Of a stretch of DNA of 64,000 bases, positions 1-6,786 are shown piece after piece; within the stretch, counting starts at the first letter, position 1, and the number at the start of each line of letters is the position of its first letter. The DNA comes from Streptomyces griseoflavus (GTDB lineage Bacteria; Actinomycetota; Actinomycetes; Streptomycetales; Streptomycetaceae): assembly GCF_014649995.1 (NCBI RefSeq), contig NZ_BMUC01000010.1:111719-175718 (forward strand), read 5' to 3'. The notes under the pieces are model-generated. The model saw only the letters and a program-made list of their open reading frames with translations. It did no database searches and had not been told where the DNA came from. The position numbers and the translations under genes are program-made.

Positions 1-4
1 CCGG

Positions 5-493
5 TCAGGTTCTGTCGCCGTCGTCCGGGAGTGCCGTCTCGTCCTCGACGACGTGCACCGCGGCCTCCTCCGCACCCGCGGCCCCGCCGTCGACGCCCAC
101 GTCGTCGGCGACGGTCTCCTTGGTGGTGTCGGCGCGGGCCCCCTCGTCGGGGGCGACCAGCCGTCCCGCACGGGCGGTGCCCGCCTCCGGGTCCACCGGC
201 TCGCCCTCACCGCCGGGCAGGTCGCCCACCGCGTCCCCGGTGGGCGCGGACGCGTCGGGCACCTCCTGGGCCAGCCGCTGGTCGAGGGTCTCCCCCTCGT
301 GCTGCTCGGCGGCCGTGGTGCCGTGCTTGGTGACGCCGAGCGGCTTCTCCGGCGGCGAGTAGCCCTCGTCGAGGGTGTCGTCGTAGGTCCGCTCGTCGAG
401 GGCGTCCTGCATGTCGAGGGGCGCGGCGTCCTCCTGCTCCTCGTTGCTCCCGGTGGGCTGGTAGGCGTCGTCGGCCATCGGTTCGGAGCTCAT
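5..493 (-). CDS. DUF5709 family acidic protein
   Basis: A 162-residue, highly acidic, low-complexity soluble protein with no signal peptide or membrane segment. The central stretch around residues 35-52 (DTLDEGYSPPEKP) is what I recognise as the DUF5709 signature common in Streptomyces. The ATG is preceded by a strong AAGGAGG five bases upstream, which fixes the start. Function is unknown. The composition suggests an intrinsically disordered protein, and a general-stress type promoter may lie upstream (see separate entry). It is monocistronic as far as can be seen. Family call fairly sure, role not known. Confidence 0.8.
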   Translation of the reverse strand: MSSEPMADDAYQPTGSNEEQEDAAPLDMQDALDERTYDDTLDEGYSPPEKPLGVTKHGTTAAEQHEGETLDQRLAQEVPDASAPTGDAVGDLPGGEGEPVDPEAGTARAGRLVAPDEGARADTTKETVADDVGVDGGAAGAEEAAVHVVEDETALPDDGDRT

Positions 494-549
494 GGCGTCC
501 TCCTTGTCACGCCGCGTCGGCGCAATCGGTGTGCGGTGTCCGATCCGCG

Positions 550-573
550 TTTCCCGTCACGCGATCTCTAACC
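550..573 (-). promoter_or_regulatory. possible SigB-type promoter of the DUF5709 gene
   Basis: On the minus strand GGTTAG (568-573) and GGGAAA (550-555) are separated by 12 bases, about 57 bases before the start codon. This resembles the GTTT/GGGWAW pattern of general-stress sigma factors. It is an inference from pattern only. Confidence 0.3.
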
Positions 574-643
574 CCGTGTGCCGGACGGCGCGGAGCGGGT
601 CCGGTGAGGCCGAAGGGGCGCGCCGGGACGACGGCCGGCCGCG

Positions 644-2125
644 TCACCCGGGCGTCGGGGCGACGCGGACCTCGAGGTCGCCGATCCGGTGGACGGGCCA
701 GGGCCGGGCGTAGCCGGGCGGCGTGCCGCCGGGACCGGTGAGCGTGGCGACGGGGAGGCGGGAGGCGGTCCGCAGGATCTCGGCGGGCGTGGTGTTCTCG
801 TTGTTGCCGGAGGTGGCACCGGAGGAACAGCCGGTGTAGTAGCCGATGGGGATGGCCTCGTGTCCGGTGATCAGACAGGGCGGGCGGACGCCGAGCCGGT
901 GGAGTTCACCGGCCGTGCGGGCCCAGTCGCGGCGGCTGTCGGCAGTGCGGTCGACGGTGTGCACGAGGACGGTCAGCTGCACGGTGAGATGACCGGCCAC
1001 GGCGAGCGCCACCACCACCCCGGCGGCCGGCCGCCATGTCCCCCGCGGCGCCGTGAGCAGGTACCGGAGCGCGTCGGCGACCGGGATCGCCAGCAGGGCG
1101 TAGGCGGGCTGGAGGAAGCGGGGCGCCGCGTAGTCGATCATGAACAGGTACGGGAGCGCGGCGGTGGTGGCGCAGGCCAGCGGCACCACGGTGCGCAGGG
1201 TGCGGCGGGCCCGTACGGCGACGACCAGGCCGAGGACGGCGAGCAGCGGCAGGACGAACCACCACAGGGTGATCACCGGGTGCGGCATCGACCCGGTGCA
1301 CGGGCGGCACAGGGCCCGCCCGCCCAGGCTGCGCAGCTGGTCGTCGACGGCGACGTGCCGGCCGAGCCCGCCCTGGATGCGGGATGCCTCGGCCAGCCGC
1401 TCCGCGAGGCCCCCGAAGGCGGTGTACGCCTCGATCACCCACGGGGCCCCGCCCGCCGCGAGGCCGCCCGCCAGGGCGAGCAGTGAGCGCCAGTGCCGGC
1501 CCGCCAGGGCGAGGGCGAGGAGCGGGATCGCCACCCAGACGGCATCGGTGGGACGCATCCAGGCCATCAGCGCCGACCCCGCCACCACGGTCCACAGCGG
1601 GCCGCCGGACGAGGGGTCGGCGCGGTGGCGCAGGAAGCCGCCGACGGTGATCAGCGCGCCGACGGCGACCCAGTAGTTGGGCATGGCCTGCGGGCCGTAG
1701 AACAGGGTCACCCACAGCGAGGCGAAGAAGGCGCCGGCGGTGACCAGGACCCCGGTCGGGAACAGGCCCCGCCAGACGCGCAGGGCCAGGTAGAGGGCGA
1801 GGCCGGAGAGCAGAGCGAGGTAGACGCGCAGCAGCGCGGTGGAGTCGGACCATGACGCGACGGGCGCGACCAGCAGGGAGACGCCCCGGGAGCGGGGGGC
1901 GCTGAAGAAGGCGGCCGGGTGGTGGGAGGTGACCTGGCTGGTGTACACGATCTCGTCCCAGCCGAGGCCCAGCCCGGGGCGCACCAGGGCGAGTTGGGCG
2001 AGGACGAAGAGGGCGGCGAGCACCGCGAGCGGCCCGCTGCCGTACGCCCTGCGGGAGGCGTCCGGCCCGGGCCGGCGCTCGCGGCGCCGTACCGCGGCGA
2101 GGAGGGCGCCGGCGCCGTCGGTCAT
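644..2125 (-). CDS. polytopic membrane protein, GT-C glycosyltransferase-like
   Basis: A membrane protein of about 493 residues with roughly ten hydrophobic segments. The first is around residues 30-50, and the short acidic loop after it (GWDEIVY) is the arrangement seen in GT-C fold glycosyltransferases of the ArnT/PMT type, which use a lipid-linked sugar donor at the outer face of the membrane. The start chosen is the ATG at 2125, because GAAGGACGG lies just ahead of it. An ATG nine codons upstream lacks a comparable site. The gene stands alone. I cannot assign a substrate; the fold call rests on topology and the acidic loop, not on a full motif set. Confidence 0.6.
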   Translation of the reverse strand: MTDGAGALLAAVRRRERRPGPDASRRAYGSGPLAVLAALFVLAQLALVRPGLGLGWDEIVYTSQVTSHHPAAFFSAPRSRGVSLLVAPVASWSDSTALLRVYLALLSGLALYLALRVWRGLFPTGVLVTAGAFFASLWVTLFYGPQAMPNYWVAVGALITVGGFLRHRADPSSGGPLWTVVAGSALMAWMRPTDAVWVAIPLLALALAGRHWRSLLALAGGLAAGGAPWVIEAYTAFGGLAERLAEASRIQGGLGRHVAVDDQLRSLGGRALCRPCTGSMPHPVITLWWFVLPLLAVLGLVVAVRARRTLRTVVPLACATTAALPYLFMIDYAAPRFLQPAYALLAIPVADALRYLLTAPRGTWRPAAGVVVALAVAGHLTVQLTVLVHTVDRTADSRRDWARTAGELHRLGVRPPCLITGHEAIPIGYYTGCSSGATSGNNENTTPAEILRTASRLPVATLTGPGGTPPGYARPWPVHRIGDLEVRVAPTPG

Positions 2126-2298
2126 CGTCCGTCCTTCGTTCGCACGCGTCATGGGTGCCGGGTTCCGCGCGTCACGGGTCGGCGACGGGGAGGTCCGGCC
2201 GGGTTCTCGAAGATCACGGACAACCTAACCCGGACGGACGGGTCATGCAGGGCGGTATACGGCCAACCGTCCCAGGGGACCCGTCGGCGACGGTGTGC

Positions 2299-3045
2299 TC
2301 AGGTCTCGCGCCCGAGTTCACCGAGGTCCGACACGACGCGGTCGGCGCCGTGCGCGTACAGCGCGTCGGCCCGGCCGGCCCGGTCCACGCCGACGACGTA
2401 TCCGAAACCCCCGGCGCGGCCCGCGTCCATGCCGGCGAGCGCGTCCTCGAAGACGGCCGCGCGGGAGGGCTCCACGCCGAGCTCCCGGGCGGCGGCGAGG
2501 AAGGTGTCCGGGGCGGGCTTCCCGGGCAGCCCGCGTTCGGCGGCGTCCACGCCGTCGATCCGGGCGTCGAAGAGGTCCTCGGCGCCGATGGACCGCAGGA
2601 CGTCACGGCAGTTGGCGCTGGAGGAGACGATCGCGGTGCGCAGTCCCCGGGCGCGGACCGCGGCGATGTAGCGCAGGGTGCTGTCGTGGGCCTCGACGCC
2701 GTCGGTGCGGATCCTCTCCAGCAGCAGCTCGTTCTTGCGGTTGCCGAGGCCGTGGACGGTGCGGGCGCCGGGCCGGTCGCCGGGCCCGCCCTCCGGCAGT
2801 GCGATGCCGCGGGAGGCGAGGAAGGAGCGCACGCCGTCGGCGCGGGGCAGGCCGTCGACGTACTGGTCGTAGTCGGCGTCGGTGAAGGGGCGGAAGCCGT
2901 CGCCGTCCCGCTCGTGCAGGAAGGCGTCGAACAGTTCCTTCCAGGCGGCCGCGTGGACGACGGCCGTCCTGGTGACGACGCCGTCGAGGTCGAAGAGGCA
3001 GGCGAGGATGGTGTCGGGCAGGCCGAGATCCGTCATAGGGGACAT
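2299..3045 (-). CDS. HAD hydrolase, beta-phosphoglucomutase-like
   Basis: A 248-residue soluble HAD-superfamily enzyme with all four motifs: motif I FDLDGVVT near residue 16, with the nucleophile Asp and the second Asp two residues on; motif II IVSSS near residue 155; motif III Lys in GKPAPDTF; motif IV in the EDALAG segment. The helical cap between motifs I and II and the GKPAPD signature fit the beta-phosphoglucomutase/phosphatase subfamily. It would dephosphorylate or isomerise a phosphosugar in the cytoplasm. Start ATG 3045 follows a GGGGG tract; an ATG three codons inside is the alternative. It is divergent from a small-molecule kinase 97 bases away, suggesting a paired kinase/phosphatase function. 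Confidence 0.8.
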   Translation of the reverse strand: MSPMTDLGLPDTILACLFDLDGVVTRTAVVHAAAWKELFDAFLHERDGDGFRPFTDADYDQYVDGLPRADGVRSFLASRGIALPEGGPGDRPGARTVHGLGNRKNELLLERIRTDGVEAHDSTLRYIAAVRARGLRTAIVSSSANCRDVLRSIGAEDLFDARIDGVDAAERGLPGKPAPDTFLAAARELGVEPSRAAVFEDALAGMDAGRAGGFGYVVGVDRAGRADALYAHGADRVVSDLGELGRET

Positions 3046-3142
3046 GGTGCCCCCGTTCCGCGGTGGACGGCGGACGGGACGGGCGGCCCGGGAGGGCACC
3101 CGGCGGCCGGACGTCCCCGGACCGGGTGACACACTCGGGCGT

Positions 3143-3832
3143 GTGGCGCTGACCTTCGACGACCTCCTGATCCGTGCCCGCTCCCTCCCGAGGGCCGGCC
3201 GGCGCGCCGTCCTCGGCATCGCCGGCGGTCCGGGCGCGGGCAAGTCCACGCTCGCCGGGCACCTGGTGCGGGAGCTGAACGGCTCCGGCGAGCCGTGGGC
3301 GGCGCACGTCCCCATGGACGGCTTCCACCTCGCCGACGCCGAACTCGACCGGCTGGGCCGCCGGGACCGCAAGGGCGCTCCCGACACCTTCGACGCCGCC
3401 GGGTACGCGGCGCTGCTGGAGCGGCTGCGCGAGGAGAGGTACGAGGAGGACGTGTACGCCCCCGGCTTCGAGCGGACGCTGGAACAGCCGCTCGCGGGAG
3501 CCGTCCCGGTGCCGGCGGCCGCCCGGCTGGTGGTGACCGAGGGGAACTACCTGCTGCTGGAGACCGGCGCGTGGGCCCGGGTCGGGCCACTGCTGGACGA
3601 GGTGTGGTTCTGCGCCCTGGACGAGGAGGAGCGGCTGCGCCGTCTGACCGCCCGCCACGTGGAGTTCGGCAAGAGCCACGAGGAGGCGGTGGCCTGGGTC
3701 GAACGCTCCGACCGGCGCAACGCCGAGCTGGTCGCCCCGACACGGGACCGGGCCGATCTCGTGGTGCCGGCCTCCGCTCTGCCGGGCGCGTCCCGGCCGG
3801 CGGGAGAGGCCGGACGCGGTACGGCCGGCTGA
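3143..3832 (+). CDS. P-loop kinase, uridine kinase/phosphoribulokinase-like
   Basis: A 229-residue cytoplasmic kinase. The Walker A motif GGPGAGKST lies at about residues 26-34. The segment PMDGFHLAD (near 55) and the DAAGYAALLERL and TEGNYLLLE segments are shared with the uridine kinase/fructose kinase-like family annotated as nucleoside/nucleotide kinase family protein. The GTG at 3143 is taken because it begins directly before the conserved N-terminal helix; any longer reading runs back across the divergent promoter region. The substrate cannot be told from sequence; a sugar or pantothenate-like alcohol is possible. It faces the HAD phosphatase at 2299-3045 head to head. Confidence 0.75.
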   Translation: MALTFDDLLIRARSLPRAGRRAVLGIAGGPGAGKSTLAGHLVRELNGSGEPWAAHVPMDGFHLADAELDRLGRRDRKGAPDTFDAAGYAALLERLREERYEEDVYAPGFERTLEQPLAGAVPVPAAARLVVTEGNYLLLETGAWARVGPLLDEVWFCALDEEERLRRLTARHVEFGKSHEEAVAWVERSDRRNAELVAPTRDRADLVVPASALPGASRPAGEAGRGTAG

Positions 3833-4011
3833 CGTGGGCTCTCCGGCGCGGACGGACCGACGCCGTGGGAACCGCAGCCGGAGTCCGCCGACTCGCCCAG
3901 GGGAACGGGCCGTTGAGCGGAGCCGCCACGGGGTGGTGTGCCGTCAGGCCGACGGCCGTGCGCGGAACTCACCCGCCCGCGAGGGAACGTGAGGCCCGGG
4001 TCGGGAGTGGG
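3833..4011. other. intergenic, nothing recognised
   Basis: The 179 bases between the convergent kinase and the DUF3662 gene hold no reading frame with coding-type third positions and no clear hairpin. Confidence 0.5.
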
Positions 4012-4422
4012 TCACCCCTGTCCCGCCGCCGCCCGCTGGAAGCCGTCCGCGCTCACGTGCGGCATCACGCTGCTCGCCACGCGGTAACGGCCGTTGGGGA
4101 GTTCCGCGGACCGGCGCACGTGCACGGCTAGCGGGCCGGCCCACTCGTAGCCGTGGCGTGCGGCGTGCCGGGCCAGCCGGTCGGTGAGCATCTGCCCCAC
4201 GCGGCTGCCCCGGCGCGTCAGTTCCTCGTGGACCGGGCCGGAGAGTTCCACGTCATAGGCGTTGGGCACCATCACCCGGCCCGCCCGGCACACCACCGCG
4301 TGGCTGTCGCACTCGCGCCGCAGGGCGTCCACGAGCTCGACCGGGTCCCGGCCGGACATCCGCGCCCACAGCGCCTCCCATCGGTTCTCCAGTGCCTTTT
4401 CCAGCGCGCTCAGGGCGCTCAT
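4012..4422 (-). CDS. DUF3662 (FhaA N-terminal-like) protein
   Basis: A 136-residue soluble protein beginning SALEKALENRWEALWARM, the typical opening of the DUF3662 domain that forms the N-terminal half of the FHA protein FhaA. Here the domain stands alone: the protein ends soon after it and there is no FHA domain, so no phosphothreonine-binding part. In FhaA the region is linked to cell-wall assembly control with Ser/Thr kinases; whether that applies to a stand-alone copy is unknown. AGGTGAAGG precedes the ATG. The gene is followed by a convergent kinase gene. Confidence 0.75.
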   Translation of the reverse strand: MSALSALEKALENRWEALWARMSGRDPVELVDALRRECDSHAVVCRAGRVMVPNAYDVELSGPVHEELTRRGSRVGQMLTDRLARHAARHGYEWAGPLAVHVRRSAELPNGRYRVASSVMPHVSADGFQRAAAGQG

Positions 4423-4501
4423 GCCTTCACCTGCCGAAACGTCGTCGGGTCGGGGACGGGTGGGTGCCGTGGGAGTGCCGTCCGGGGTCCGCCGGGGCTA
4501 T

Positions 4502-4521
4502 CGGCGCCCGTCGGGGCGCCG
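4502..4521 (-). terminator. hairpin downstream of the 53-residue protein gene
   Basis: The arms CGGCGCCC and GGGCGCCG form an 8-bp perfect stem with a GTCG loop. It lies about 45 bases past the stop of the small gene at 4565-4726. There is no T-tract, as is usual in high-GC genomes. Confidence 0.45.
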
Positions 4522-4564
4522 TCGCCGCGGCGGGGCCCCGGTGCCGGTACTCCCCGCCGTGCGT

Positions 4565-4726
4565 CTACCGCTCGTCGTAGTCGTCCGGCCGGATCTCGGC
4601 CTCTTCCAGCGCCTCGCGCATCGTGCGGCCGGTGCCGCCCTGCGCGCGCGTCTCCTGTCCTTCCCGCTGCTCGATGGTCTCGTCGGTGTCCCGGGTCTTC
4701 GGCCGGTTCTCCTCGGGGACGGTCAT
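4565..4726 (-). CDS. small acidic hypothetical protein, 53 aa
   Basis: A 53-residue charged, hydrophilic protein beginning MTVPEENRPKTRD and ending RPDDYDER. It has no membrane segment or known domain. The ATG at 4726 is nine bases after AGGAG, and the third positions are GC-rich from here on but not further upstream, so the short form is preferred over any longer reading. It resembles the small disordered stress-type proteins elsewhere in this window (5-493, 41167-41346) in composition only. Function unknown. Confidence 0.65.
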   Translation of the reverse strand: MTVPEENRPKTRDTDETIEQREGQETRAQGGTGRTMREALEEAEIRPDDYDER

Positions 4727-4831
4727 GTCCGGTGGCTCCTCGGGTGTCCTGGGGTTCGCCTGTGCGCTGTGTCGGCGGGTTCCCTCGGGAGGCGCGGATA
4801 TCCCCCCGGGGAACGGACCGGGTGTGTTCCG

Positions 4832-4858
4832 GCGGAGACCGCGGAGACCGCGGAGACG
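4832..4858. repeat. 9-bp tandem repeat, three copies
   Basis: The unit GCGGAGACC occurs at 4832-4840 and 4841-4849, and with one change at 4850-4858. It lies in the intergenic region before the RpiR-type regulator. No function is evident. Confidence 0.7.
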
Positions 4859-4930
4859 GCGAAGAGCGCCGGGAACGCCGAGCACGCCGGGAAAATGGCC
4901 GTCACGGTGCGTGGGCTATGTTGAACCCTC

Positions 4931-5872
4931 GTGGGAGACGAACGAGGCGCACCGGTGCCATCGCCGCAGCGGGCACGCGCACAGGCATCCGCGATCACCT
5001 CGGGGAAGGCGGGCCAGGACTCGGAGTTGTCCCCGACGGCCCAGCTCCGCGCACTCTTCGACCGGCCCCGGCTCTCCCCCGGCCAGCGGCGTATCGCCCA
5101 GTACCTGATCGAGCACATCACCGAGGCGGCGTTCCTGTCGATCACCGACCTCGCGGACCGGGTCGGGGTGAGCCAGCCCTCGGTGACCCGGTTCGCCTCG
5201 GCCGTCGGCTTCAGCGGCTACCCCGCGCTGCGGGAGAGGCTCCAGTCCCTCACGCTCGGCACCCGGGCCGGCGGCCCCGCCGAGGAGGCCCGGGGGAACG
5301 AACTCCAGGCGGCGGTGGACGCGGAGATCGAGAACCTGGAGAACCTGCGGCGCGATCTCGCGGACGCCGACCGGATCATCGAGGCGGGCCGCCGGCTGTC
5401 GGCGTCGACGCCGCTCACCGTGCTCGGGCTGCGCATCTCCGTCTCCCTGGCCGAGTACTTCGCCTACGCCGCCCGCCGTGTCCACCCGGACGTGCGGCTG
5501 GTGACGCGGGGCGGCAGCGTGGCCTACGACGCGCTGCTGCAGTCGCGGGAAGCGGGCGGCACCTGGGTGCTGGCGTTCTCCATGCCGCGGCACGCCCAGG
5601 AGACCCTGACGGCGGTGCGGGTCGCCCGCAGCGCGGGCCTGAAGGTCGCGCTGATCACCGATCTGGCGCTGGGCCCGGTCGCGGACGAGGCAGATGTCAC
5701 CTTCGCCACGGGGACCGGTTCGCGGCTGGTGTTCGACTCCTACGCCGCTCCCGGAGTGATGTGCGCGGCGCTGCTGCAGGCCATGACCGACGCGGATCCG
5801 GAGCGGACGCAGGCGCGGCTCGACGAGTACGAGCACGTGGCCGACGAGCACCACTTCTTCCTCAGGGACTGA
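4931..5872 (+). CDS. MurR/RpiR family transcriptional regulator
   Basis: A 313-residue regulator. After a 35-residue variable tail comes an N-terminal HTH_6 domain (about 38-115, with the recognition helix in the VSQPSVTRFASAVGFSGYPALR segment). A C-terminal SIS phosphosugar-binding domain follows (about 150-290). Such proteins repress or activate sugar or amino-sugar catabolic genes in response to a phosphosugar. No sugar gene is adjacent, so the target is unclear. A GTG start is used with TATGTT (4917-4922) eight bases upstream and no Shine-Dalgarno, suggesting a leaderless message. The 3' end lies inside a 28-bp tandem duplication. Confidence 0.85.
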   Translation: MGDERGAPVPSPQRARAQASAITSGKAGQDSELSPTAQLRALFDRPRLSPGQRRIAQYLIEHITEAAFLSITDLADRVGVSQPSVTRFASAVGFSGYPALRERLQSLTLGTRAGGPAEEARGNELQAAVDAEIENLENLRRDLADADRIIEAGRRLSASTPLTVLGLRISVSLAEYFAYAARRVHPDVRLVTRGGSVAYDALLQSREAGGTWVLAFSMPRHAQETLTAVRVARSAGLKVALITDLALGPVADEADVTFATGTGSRLVFDSYAAPGVMCAALLQAMTDADPERTQARLDEYEHVADEHHFFLRD

Positions 5873-5910
5873 GCGAGCCGGTTTCTTCCTCAGGGACTGA
5901 GCGAGCCGGT
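5855..5910. repeat. perfect 28-bp tandem duplication across the stop codon
   Basis: Bases 5855-5882 and 5883-5910 are identical. The first copy carries the last codons and the TGA of the RpiR-type gene, so the second copy repeats the final five codons and stop outside the gene. This looks like a slippage duplication; either copy gives the same protein. Confidence 0.95.
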
Positions 5911-6306
5911 ACGTCCGCGCCGAGGTGTGAGAGCACCGATACGAAGCGGACATGAATGTTTTCATACGTCTTGCAAACCCGATGGCATATATAAATACTG
6001 CTCACGGATCGCGGACCGGCAGCCCCGGACCGCTTCCCGCACCCCCGCCCCCACCCCCTCCGCCCGGAAGGCCGACGGTCCGCCCATGCGCTGCCAGCAC
6101 CACTCGCCGCGGATGACACCGGTACCGACCGGGCGCCTGCACGAACACCCGAAGCCGCCGGTCCCCACCCGCCCCGGTGACACCAGGGTGTTCGGCCGGG
6201 CCTCCCCTGCCCGGCCACTCGTGGCGGCCCCGGTCATCCCCTGGACCGGGGCCGCCCCACCCCGTCGTCCACTCCGGCGACACCCGCACACCCGGAAGCG
6301 ATGATC
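5911..6306. promoter_or_regulatory. AT-richer intergenic region with a TGAA/TTCA palindrome
   Basis: About 400 bases without a gene. At 5953-5966 ATGAA and TTCAT flank four bases, a perfect inverted repeat of the kind bound by MurR/RpiR regulators. It is followed by TTGCAA (5972-5977) and the AT-rich stretch TATAAATACT (5991-6000), which could be a promoter reading right. The rest, to 6306, is GC-rich with no feature seen except the ribosome binding site before 6307. That the adjacent regulator binds here is inference. Confidence 0.4.
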
Positions 6307-6675
6307 ATGGCCCTGACCTCCACGCGCCCCAGGCCCGACTGGCCCTGCCAGGTGAAGACCCCCGGCAGCTACGACTGGGAACGCTCGGCGGCCAAATGGC
6401 TGCGCGAGCTGGTGCCCGCGCGCTACGCCGGCTACCCGGCGTTCATCCGGCACCCCGTTCTGCTGGGCCGGCACGCCCAGATCCAGGTCGAGCACGAGAT
6501 CAAGGTGGCCCGCACCGCACTGCAGACCGCCCGCACCGACCTGCCGCGGGCCGGACTGCACGAAGGGGTCATCGAGCACACCATCAAGCTCTACGCCGCC
6601 GAGATCATGCAGCTCCAGCACATCGCCCGCAGCGTGCGGGCGGTGACCCAGGCCCTGGCCGACACCGGCCGCTGA
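6307..6675 (+). CDS. conserved hypothetical protein, 122 aa
   Basis: A 122-residue soluble protein with a tryptophan- and aromatic-rich first third (RPDWPCQVKTPGSYDWE, then WLRELVPARYAGYPAFIRHP) and a helical second half. No signal peptide, membrane segment or catalytic motif is visible. Two ATGs lie two codons apart. GGAAG (6294-6298) is eight bases from the second and only two from the first, so the second is taken. I recall such proteins as uncharacterised in Streptomyces and cannot assign a function. It lies just upstream of the ANTAR-SpoIIE phosphatase gene. Confidence 0.65.
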   Translation: MALTSTRPRPDWPCQVKTPGSYDWERSAAKWLRELVPARYAGYPAFIRHPVLLGRHAQIQVEHEIKVARTALQTARTDLPRAGLHEGVIEHTIKLYAAEIMQLQHIARSVRAVTQALADTGR

Positions 6676-6786
6676 CCGTGCCCCGGCCCCGGGGTGTCCC
6701 GGCCTCGCCCGGACACCCCGGCCCGGCCCGGAACCGGGCGGAACGACCCGGTCAACGAACCGACGGGCGTGTGCGATGCTCGTGGC

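Noticed and set aside
2153-2298. A gene in the gap before the HAD gene.
   Set aside because: Only 146 bases, with no frame having coding bias. It probably holds the promoter of the membrane protein.
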